64,000 bases of DNA. It comes from Ailurus styani. Lineage: Eukaryota > Chordata > Mammalia > Carnivora > Ailuridae. The stretch lies in the NCBI GenBank assembly GCA_002007465.1, contig LNAC01000164.1:1830262-1894261 (forward strand), in the 5' to 3' direction. Under the pieces are notes generated by a model, which saw only the letters and a list, made by a program, of their open reading frames with translations, did not search any database and was not told the DNA's origin. Below are positions 55,861 to 64,000 of this stretch, piece after piece; positions within the stretch are counted from its first letter, which is position 1; the number at the start of each line of letters is the position of its first letter. Made by a program: the position numbers and the translations under genes.

Positions 55861-57224
55861 GACTGTCCACTCCCTACCTCCTGCCCCCCGCCCCCTCCGC
55901 CCACCAACACAGAAACACAGCGTTTCATTCCTGGCTCTGTCTCTAACTTCAGACCCTAGCCAGATTGTAGCTCTGTGGGGACAGGGCCTGTGCTTTATTT
56001 CTCACATAACTCACTGCTCTTAGCCCAGCTCCGGGGCAGCACAGCATTAAACAAAAACTCCCTCATGTCCCTGGACGTAGAATACTCTGAGTCACTGAGC
56101 ACCAAAAAGGAGGATTAACCTTGGCCCCTCACCACGTAGGATCTGGCCCACCGGACAAAGTAGGCCTGGGTAGAGGGAGTCCTTGCCTGGAAGTTCTGTC
56201 TTCTTGCGAAATAGGATTCAGCTGCTACCTTTTTCTGGGAGTTTGCTTCATTTCAGGTTCTGTCACGGGCAAAAGGAGGGCCTCCTCACAGACCCCCAAG
56301 CTCTTGCGGCAGGGGGCTGACTTCCACTTGTCCCTGCTGTTCGGCTCGTGATGGCCCACACAGCAGAATGGCTCTGCCGCCTCTGGCCTGCACCTACACC
56401 AAGGATTCGGCAGCGCTGTGGCCCCTTAATCTTTGGGGCAGGTCTGCTTTGTTAACCTCTGCTCTCCTCCCTCCTTCCCGAAAGAGCACGGAAAGTGCTC
56501 TTTGGGGATGGAGGCGACTCGGCGCTTAGACAGACACCCTTAGAGCAGTGCTGGCAAACCACGTGTTCGATGGGCTTTGGAAGATGATTCCATTTATTCC
56601 TGCTGGTCTTTGAGTTGTCAGAACTGTGGGTGGTTCGGGCCAAGGAGGTGAGGCCGAGAGCTGAGCTCCAACAGGGCCTTTCGATGGGCAAAGGGAGGGT
56701 GGGCTCTTTCTCCTGTTCCTCGTGCCCAGGGACTACCCATAATCCCTGATTAAAATTAAAAGAGATCCTGCCTCCACCCCCCCCGCCCCCACCCACCATT
56801 TCCCATCAGACTTTTAAATGAAATAATTTAACAAAGATTAGTGAGTGCCGATCGCAAGTCCCATCATTTGGGGACTGCAAAGAAGTATTCAGTGTGTTCT
56901 CTGCGTTCGAGCAGCTTCTGGTATAATTGGAGAGACAAGGACACACGATGAAGACCCGGCCAGGCAGGTCCGGAGTGCCAAACGAAGGGCACGACCACTG
57001 AGCAGATCGGAGAACTTGGAAGGGGAAGGAAGCACTTCAGAAAGATGGGGACAAGAGAAGCCTTCCCGGCAGAAATGAGATTTCAGTCAGGTCCCTGAGG
57101 TCACACAGTTTTGTTAAAGTAAGTGTTACAGGTATATCCCTTTGGAGTAGGACTTTACTAAGCATTTTTAACACATTCATCACCACCACCAACGTTAGGA
57201 TCCTAGGGATGAGGTTATTGAGTT
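55861..57224 (+). other. NRG2: mostly unique intron 1 sequence
   Basis: 56800-57110 may be a weak reverse L2 remnant ('acacacgatgaagacccggc'). The rest has no recognised feature. Confidence 0.4.
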
Positions 57225-57485
57225 CCTAGAGAGTCACCGTAGTATTGCTTATAATAACCGAAGACTGGGACCCACCTTGAACAAGGGGACAATGATCAAC
57301 TAGACGGTGGTATCTAATATTCCCCATATTGTGGAAAACCAGGCAACCATCGTGCATCGTTTATGCAGACTTTTACCTAATTACATCTAAAGATGTTCAC
57401 AGTGGATTGCTCAGTGAAAAAAAAAGTTTCTAAAATAGTATGTCCAGTATGAGTCCATTTTATATTTGTTAACGTTATAACGTGC
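57225..57485 (+). mobile_element. old L1 (L1M-like) 3' region
   Basis: 'gcttataataaccgaagact', 'caaccatcgtgcatcgttta' and 'gtccagtatgagtccatttt' follow a known old L1 3' stretch. Confidence 0.55.
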
Positions 57486-58244
57486 TAAAACATGACCGTT
57501 TCATTCATCTTCTTTTTGCTTATCCATTTTCTGATTTTTGCTACATAGGCGTTAACTACTAAATAAAATAACTTCTGCTATTTTCCCTTTTTTGAGGTAA
57601 CAGGGTTGGAACGTCCTGTAGCCTTTGGGGGGACAGGTCCACAGGGGTCACATGTCCCTTCTTCTGTGGGGACAGGCCCTTGGCTCACTCTGGTCCTCAG
57701 GACCTGTAAAGACAAGTTAGCTGGCCGGGGGTGGGGGGCACTGGTTCAGAGAGCCATGCCTGGGAAGAAGCGCTAAGTGTTCCCTCTAGTTGTGGAAGCC
57801 CGTGTAGTTTCTAGGCACGCGGCCACTGAGGCCGAGTTGCCCTATGGGGGAACCATATTTTTTAAATCCAGCCTTCTTCGTGCTTTGTATTTTAGTCAGG
57901 GAATCGCTGCTGCCCACTGTCTAGCTAATTACAGTGCTGGGAAGAAAAAGGTGCTTTTGAGAGTCTGAGACTCTGTGAGCAAAGGTTACGAGACAAGAGT
58001 GACAGAATCCACCTCTTCGCTGTAGCGGTGGGGGACAGGGTCTCTGTTCCCTGAAAAGCTCCTTCAGATGACCTATTTGGTCTAGACTCTGTCTGTATCA
58101 GCCATAGCTGTCATCTGAATGTCACGTTAGGAGATTGGGTGCTTCCTTTCCCTTCCCCGTCAGCAGGTTTGAGATTAATGTGTACTATATTCTAATTTGA
58201 ATGTTAATTAGTGTTTCTAAAATCCCCTTTTTATCACCTCATTT
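57486..58244 (+). other. NRG2: unique intron 1 sequence
   Basis: No recognised feature. Confidence 0.4.
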
Positions 58245-58600
58245 CCCAAAACTAAAACCTTCCCTCTCCTCTCAGTGCCTCTAGGCTCAAGTTCAGACTC
58301 CTCCGCCTGGCATCCAAAGGCCTTTCACATTCATACGCCTTATTCCAACCACTGACCTTCTTAGACCCTCTGCGGTTCCTCAGAGCCAAACCATTTGCTC
58401 ACCACAGCCCCCAGTACATTTGCGTGCTGGCTCCTCTGTGCCTCCTCTCCGAACTGTTCTTCGTTTTGCAGAAGCCTGTTCTCCTCTTCCTTCCCGGGCC
58501 AGCTCCTGTCCTCCCTCCCCGAGTCTTCCCAGACCCCCGGTGAGCACGGTGATCCCTCCCGGGCCGGACACTTTCAGCCGAGGGTCTGTACTGCTTTGTT
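58245..58600 (+). mobile_element. L2 LINE fragment
   Basis: 'gttcagactcctccgcctgg', 'cattcatacgccttattcca' and 'gaagcctgttctcctcttcc' follow forward L2. Confidence 0.65.
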
Positions 58601-58800
58601 CGGCATATTTTTACAAAACTGTGGTGGAAACCAAGTAACGAGATTTACCGTCATAACCGTTTCTAGGTGCAGCTCAGTACTGTGAAGTCGGCCTGCGCCG
58701 TTTTGCAACCCATCTCTGGGATGTTTTCACCTCACAAAATTAAAACTCTATCCCCATTACACACCAACTCCTCGTTTCCTTTTCGCTTGGCATTTTATCA
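58601..58800 (+). mobile_element. old L1 (L1M-like) fragment
   Basis: 'caaaattaaaactctatccc' and 'cattacacaccaactcctcg' belong to the same old L1 region as 42035-42200. Confidence 0.5.
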
Positions 58801-59515
58801 AGGACCGTGTTGCGATATCAGAGATGCTGAACTGTCTCTTTCAACTAGCATTCAGTGGGCGCCAGTGTTCCAGGCAAATCCTTAGAATGTTCTAGGGAAG
58901 TATGAAACTGGAGGAGACACAGCCAGCAAACGTGAAGGGTTGGCTCTATCATTTGTGTATGTCTCCACCCTCCCTCAACAGGTGGTGAGAGGGACTATAC
59001 TGTGAGCCACAACAGTTCCTGTTTTTGGAACAAGGCAGAATATTGTGACTAAATACACACAGACTTAGTCCTTGGGTTCCTGTGATCCCCACAATAGGGC
59101 TGGGTGTACCCTTACTCTGTGTTGTTTGCTAATTGCATATGCTGATGCTGATTCTTGAGGATTCCAGTGGGTTTTATGTGCTTTTAACTAGACTGTGAAT
59201 TTTTTCAGAGGAAGAATTTTGTGTGTTCTTTCATCATAACACAGTTACTTTTATTATTTTGTCTTATAATAAACACAATATGCACTTGTCAAAGAAATTT
59301 TTAAAAACTGGAAAATACAGACAAGCAAAGAACATCAATACCAGTAACAAATAGAGTCTCACTCTCCCAGAGACAACTGCTGCTAATTCTGTGCTTCTGT
59401 CCTTCCCAATCTGACTTTTCAGATTCAGACACACATACGGATGTACTTTTTAGCCAAAATAAAATCCCAGCATGGATATGTACTCCTTTGATCAGCTTAA
59501 TATTCATGGCTTGAG
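58801..59515. other. NRG2: unique sequence, then possible old L1 fragment
   Basis: 59230-59515 ('ctcccagagacaactgctgc') looks like an old L1 3' stretch. 58801-59230 is unrecognised. Confidence 0.4.
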
Positions 59516-60115
59516 TATCTTTACCTGTCAATAAATTCCTTTAATATGCCAGGCACCAGTTTAGACATGAGGAATAAAGCAATGAATGAAACTTGCTTAA
59601 AGCTTACATTGTGGTTTGAGATGAGGGGTGGGGGGAGGGGGGTGACAGTAAAATGGTACAAATGAACAGAATAATTCCAGATGCTGATAAGGGTTATTAA
59701 AAACACATGAGAGTGACAGAGGGGAGCTTCCTGTGTAGAGATCAGGGGAAGAACATTCCAGAAAGAGAAAACACCTAATACAAAGACCAAAGCCTGGGAA
59801 TAAACCTGGCACGTTTGAAGAACCATAAGAAAGCTAGGGTGGCTACAACAGTGAGCAAAAGGGAAATCTGTGTATTAAGAGAGGTAGATGTAGGTGGAAC
59901 TTTTTATAGGGCCCTTGTGGGGCATTGTAGGCTACAGCTGAGTTTGGATTTTATTCTAAGGTCAGTGAGAGGCTGTTGGAGGGAAGGGGCCTGATCTGAT
60001 CTGTTTTAGAAATATTTCTCTCCGTAAATGTAATTTATCTCATCACCAGATTAAAAGAGACCCAAAAAACCCCACATGATCATTTCATTGTATTCAAAGA
60101 AAACTTTTGATAAAA

Positions 60116-61249
60116 ATGAAGACCCAGCAGAGAAAAACAACACACAACAAGTGATCGTCTGTCTTCATGGAGTAGATTGTGGGGGGGGGGGGCAGGGAGA
60201 AAGGATTCAAAAGACCTATTTCAAAATCAGGTAAACGCATGTTACTAAGTGAAGGAACCCAATCTGAGAAGGGTGCATACTGCATGTTCCAACTATGTGA
60301 TGTTCTGGAAAAGGCAAGACCAGGGAGGCGATAAAAAGATCAGTGGCTGCCGGGGGTTTTGGGCGGGGAAAGGAATGACTATGCAGAGCACAGAGGATTT
60401 TTAGGGCGCTGAGAATGCTGTGTACGATACCATAACGATGAAAACCTATTATCAGACATTTGTCCAAACTCATAGGACGTACAACACCAGAGCGAGCCAT
60501 CATGTAAACTGCAGCCTGTGAGTGATAAAGATAGGTCAGTGTGGGTTTATCACTTTAACAAATGTTCAGCTCTGGCAGAGGATGGTGATAGTGGGGGGGG
60601 GGCTGGGCATGTGAGGGGGCAGGGGGCAGACGGGAACCTTCTGTTCCTTCCCCTCCATTTTGCTAGGGTTCTAAAAACTGCTCAAAAAAAGGAAAGTCTT
60701 CATAAAAAAATAAAAACTGAAAAGATTGAACAAAAATTCATCAAAACTAGGGGCGCCTGGGTGGCTCAGTTGGTCGAGCGCTAGCTTTTGGGTTTTGCTC
60801 AGGTCACGATCTCGGGGTCCTGGAATCAAGCCCCACTAATGGCCTCCATGCTCCGTGGGGAGTTTGCTTGTGGATTCTCTCCCTCACCACCCCCCCGCCC
60901 CCTCCCCCTGCTTGCGCTCACTCTCTCGCTCAAATAAATGAATCTTAAAAAAAGATGAGGCAAAACTAAACCATAGTGTTTAGAGATTCATGTTTTGGTG
61001 ATAAAACTACCCCTCAGAAAGTAAGGAGGTGATCACCAAAAAGTCAGGAGAACAGTTACTCTTAGGTGGGAAGAGGGAAGGATCTATAAATTGAGGAGAG
61101 ACACGTGGCGGGCTTTTGGGGTGGTTGGTTTTGTCTCCTGTCATGAATGGTGGTTACAACAGTGTTAGTCTTATAATATTTAAGTTGTGTGTATTTGTTT
61201 TGTGCTGTTTTCTATATTTGTGTTATTTTAGCTATAAAAAAAGTTTTAA
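60116..61249 (+). mobile_element. old L1 3' end inserted in L1 ORF2
   Basis: 'actgcatgttccaactatgt', 'agatcagtggctgccggggg', 'gtccaaactcataggacgta' and, after a SINEC, 'tggttacaacagtgttagtc' with the end 'gttttaaaaaactc' follow one L1 3' UTR. Poly-G runs of 12 (60181-60192) and 10 (60593-60602) lie inside. Confidence 0.6.
60751..60956 (+). mobile_element. SINEC inserted in L1 3' end
   Basis: 'gggcgcctgggtggctcagt', a diverged middle and 'aaataaatgaatcttaaaaa'. The flanks share 'caaaacta' (60742-60749 and 60961-60968). Confidence 0.9.
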
Positions 61250-61998
61250 AAAACTCAACAGCCACTCATGATAAAAAGGGATGAAAGGGAACTTTTTTCC
61301 ACCAGATAAGAGTGACTATAAAAATACTAACGTAAACATTTTCCTAAGTGGGGAAATGTTGCAAGTTTTCACGTTAAGACCAGGACTGAAGCAAATATGC
61401 TCGTTATCGCCAGTGCAAGAATTCAAGAAAAAGAAATGAGAGGCATAAGAATTAGAAGAGAGGAAATAAAAGTCATTATTTGCATCATGTGTCATTATTT
61501 GCATAGAAAACTCCGAACAATATACAGATTATTAGAAATAGAATGTGGCCAGTTAACTCGATAGAAGATTAATGTGTAAAAGTGACTTGCATTCTATATA
61601 CCAACAGCAAGCTAGAAAACAGCAAGGGAAGATGCACTCAAAATACTGTCAGAGAACATCGAATACTTAAGAATAAATCTAACAGAAACTGTACAAGTTA
61701 TCCATGGAGGGGGAAAGTGTGTAATTTCACTAAGAGGCATTAAAAAGAGAACTAAATAAATGGAGGGAGACACTACCCTCCTGGGCTGGAAAACATGATA
61801 CCGTAAAGATGGCAATTCTTCACTTCTCCTCTGTTTGACCTCCGGGTTCCAAAGAAAGCCTCAACAGGATTTTTCCTATTATTTGATAGGGATTCTGAAA
61901 TTTTGAAGACAAAGTAGAAAGAAAAGACTTGCTCTGCCAACCACCAGGACTCTGTATGAAGCTAAAGTGGTAAAGTGGTCAAGACGGTGTGCTCTTGG

Positions 61999-62195
61999 AC
62001 GCCTGGGTGGCTCAGTTGGTTGAGCAGCTGCCTTCGGCTCAGGTCATGATCCCAGGGTACTGGGATCGAGTCCCATATCGGGCTCCTTGCTCAGCAGGGA
62101 GCCTGCTTCTCTCTCTGCCTCTGCCTGTCACTCTGCCAGCTTGTGCTCTTTCCCTCTCTCTCTGACAAATAAATAAAATCTTAAAAAAAAAAAAA
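61999..62195 (+). mobile_element. SINEC, with 18-bp perfect TSD
   Basis: 'acgcctgggtggctcagttg' to the A tail. It is flanked by aagacggtgtgctcttgg at 61981-61998 and 62196-62213. It sits in the L1 ORF2 remnant. Confidence 0.96.
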
Positions 62196-62737
62196 AAGAC
62201 GGTGTGCTCTTGGCATGAGAATAAACAAAACCACCAATAAAATTGGTTATAGGGCTCGGAACCAGAATCACACAGATAGAGAACTTTGGCGTATGACAGA
62301 AGTAGAATGTCAGATCAGTGGGGAAATAAAAAAGTATAATAAATAGAATTTGAAAAAAATTCATATGCAAAAAGGTGAAATTGGACACCTGCCTTACACC
62401 CTATGCAAAACATCAACTCCAGATGGTTTAAGGATTGAAATATAAAAAACCCCCACAACTTTAAACCTTTTAGTAGGTAACGTAGGTGATTTTCGTTTAG
62501 AATTTGAGTAAGGAAGGATTCTTAAATAAGACACAGGAACTATTGACTACAAAATAAAAGTAGACAAGTTTGGCCATCGTAATATTAAGAATTTTTATAT
62601 ATCAAAAGACACCTTAAAGAAAGTGAAAAGGCAATTTATAGACTGGGAAAAGATCTTCATTGCACACACAACCAGCAAAGGATTAGTGTCAGGGATGAAC
62701 AGAAACCATATTAACAATTTAATAAGAAAAGCCCAAA

Positions 62738-62870
62738 ATTGGAGCACCCGGGTGGCTCAGTCTGTTAAGTGTCTGACTCTTGATCTCAGCTCAGGTCTTG
62801 ATCTCGGGGTCATGAGTTCAAGCCTGTGTTGGGCTCCATCCTGGGTGTGGAGCCTACTTAAAAAAAAAAA
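62738..62870 (+). mobile_element. short SINEC variant in L1 ORF2
   Basis: 'ggagcacccgggtggctcag' to 'gtggagcctacttaaaaaaa', a shorter form without the CT-rich segment. It is flanked by aaaagcccaaa at 62727-62737 and 62871-62881. Confidence 0.92.
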
Positions 62871-63900
62871 AAAAGCCCAAATGATCCAGTTTTTAAAAAT
62901 GGGCAAATGACATAACAAGCATTTCACAGAACAGGAAACACTTAAGATCAACAGGAAGAGATGTTCAACATCGTCAGCAATCGGGGCGGTACAAATTAAG
63001 ACGACAACTAGAATATTTTTAGCACCCATTTGATTGGCAAAAGTTGAACAGTTTTATGATACCAGGTGTCAGAAAGGAATTGCAGCCATGGGATCTTCAA
63101 AATTCCTGATGGAAGTGTAAATTGTTGAACAGTTAAAATTCAACATTCACACACCCTGTAATGCAGACATTCCACTCCTAGGACTATATCTAAGAGGAAC
63201 TCTTGCACGTATACAATAAAGGACACGAATCAGACTGTATTGTTTATAGTAATAAAAACCTAGAAAGTCTTACATGCCTGTTGATGAGAGATTGGATAAA
63301 CTAGGTCTATAAACCCAATGGAGTATTAGACAGCAATGTAAATGAATGAACTATAGTGATATGCGACAATAAGCATGAATCTTAGAAGATATTATTATAT
63401 TATTATTGCATGCCACATGTCTTTTTTTATTAAAACAGAAAAAGATTTAATAAAAACATGCATATTTATGGATTCTTATAGATGCAACAACACTACATAT
63501 AAAGGAAAGCAAAGGAATAAGGATTCAGGATGAGGGCTGCCTGGCATGGGAGGAGGTAAGGAGATAGGGTTGCCCGGGGAGCCAAATGCCAAATAGATGT
63601 AGATGATCGTCAAGTTCCTAGCTTTCACTTTAGGTAGTAGGTTTATGACTGCCTATTGTGTTAAAACAGTTACCTAGGTAGTCAGTCAGCAAGCTAGCTG
63701 GCTCTGGCTGCTATGTGGAGAATGGATTGAAGGGTATAAAAGTAGAAGCAGGGTGACCAACTAGGAGGCTGGTTGATAGTCCAGGGGAAGGGTGGTGCTT
63801 TGTACCCGGATGGTGGCAGTTGCGATGGAGAGTAATGGACAGGGTCAGAATATATTTGGGAGGTGATGGAGGACTCGCTCTGATGGCTTAGAGGGGGGAG

Positions 63901-64000
63901 GTAAGGAATATTCTATTATATGAAGTGACCGTAATTTATTTAACAATCAGCTCTTGTCATCTCGATTGTTCACAATATTTTTTGCTCTGTATAAAGGTCT
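63901..64000 (+). other. NRG2: unique intron 1 sequence at window end
   Basis: AT-rich sequence after the L2 remnant. No feature recognised. Confidence 0.4.

Larger units (their letters stand above)
60015..63500 (+). mobile_element. L1 ORF2 and 3' region, decayed, itself interrupted
   Basis: 60030-60115 ('ccacatgatcatttcattgt') and 61250-63500 ('actcatgataaaaagggatg', 'atcaaaagacaccttaaaga', 'gttcaacatcgtcagcaatc') are consecutive parts of L1 ORF2 and its end. Frames are broken by many stops. The two parts are separated by another L1 3' end. Confidence 0.7.
59520..63900 (-). mobile_element. L2 LINE (reverse) split by a 3.7-kb L1 nest
   Basis: Reverse L2 runs 59520-60010 ('aatatgccaggcaccagttt', 'ttggattttattctaaggtc', 'ggcctgatctgatctgtttt'). 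It resumes at about 63690 with 'ctctggctgctatgtggaga' and 'gaccaactaggaggctggtt'. In L2 these blocks are almost adjacent, so the DNA between them is inserted. Confidence 0.7.
14934..64000 (+). other. NRG2: NRG2 intron 1 (partial, extends beyond window)
   Basis: No downstream NRG2 exon (Ig-domain start, expected after the C-T-D-C junction) could be recognised in any forward frame up to 64000. NRG2 is known in human for a very long first intron, so the remaining 49 kb is interpreted as intronic. Confidence 0.8.

Noticed and set aside
14934..64000. NRG2 exon 2 (Ig domain) or other NRG2 exons
   Set aside because: I looked for the expected sequence after Cys-Thr-Asp-Cys in the forward frames and found none. 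Exon 2 is presumed beyond the window.
1..64000. CRISPR arrays, operons, prophage or bacterial mobile systems
   Set aside because: The window is clearly mammalian nuclear DNA. Regular repeats present are microsatellites and SINEs.

Overview
This window is nuclear DNA from a placental mammal of the order Carnivora, most likely a caniform and probably a mustelid. The evidence is at least 20 tRNA-derived SINEC copies, about half with the 'gttaaagcctctgcc' head that I associate with mustelids. They sit on a background of old mammalian repeats (L2, MIR, L1M, MLT1, MER5, MER20). I see nothing prokaryotic or viral apart from old LTR remnants.

The only gene I can support is NRG2 (neuregulin 2), of which only the first coding exon is present. 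It lies on the + strand at 14174-14933, inside a CpG island (about 13640-15110), and ends in a consensus GTGAGT donor at 14934. Exon 1 encodes the N-terminal Ser-rich, Pro/Ala/Arg-rich and juxta-Ig region, ending Cys-Thr-Asp-Cys plus one base of the next codon. No sequence matching the next exon (start of the Ig domain) was found, so 14934-64000 is read as part of the very long intron 1. 1-13640 is the 5' flank or intergenic DNA upstream of NRG2.

Layout: 1-13000, flanking DNA dominated by L2, MIR, MER5 and SINEC insertions, with one 317-N gap and a single N. 13000-15110, promoter-proximal DNA, CpG island, exon 1 and a G-rich start to the intron. 15110-20360, mostly unique intron with a weak candidate alternative exon at 19749. 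20360-34560, intron with scattered SINEC, L2, L1 and MLT1 copies. 34560-38240, GC-richer and relatively repeat-poor intron with a 138-N gap. 38240-60000, L2-rich intron on both strands with nested SINECs. 59520-63900, a nest up to four layers deep (L2 > L1 ORF2 > L1 3' end > SINEC).

The most interesting coding signal is in exon 1. The interrupted AGC repeat is read as Ser/Gly in NRG2 and as Gln/Arg in an overlapping upstream ORF that starts 13 bases before the NRG2 ATG and ends beyond a second in-frame NRG2 Met. I found no convincing new biological system. Everything else is ordinary mammalian intronic and intergenic sequence with a readable transposon stratigraphy. Repeat family names are from recognition by eye, and boundaries are approximate unless target-site duplications are given.
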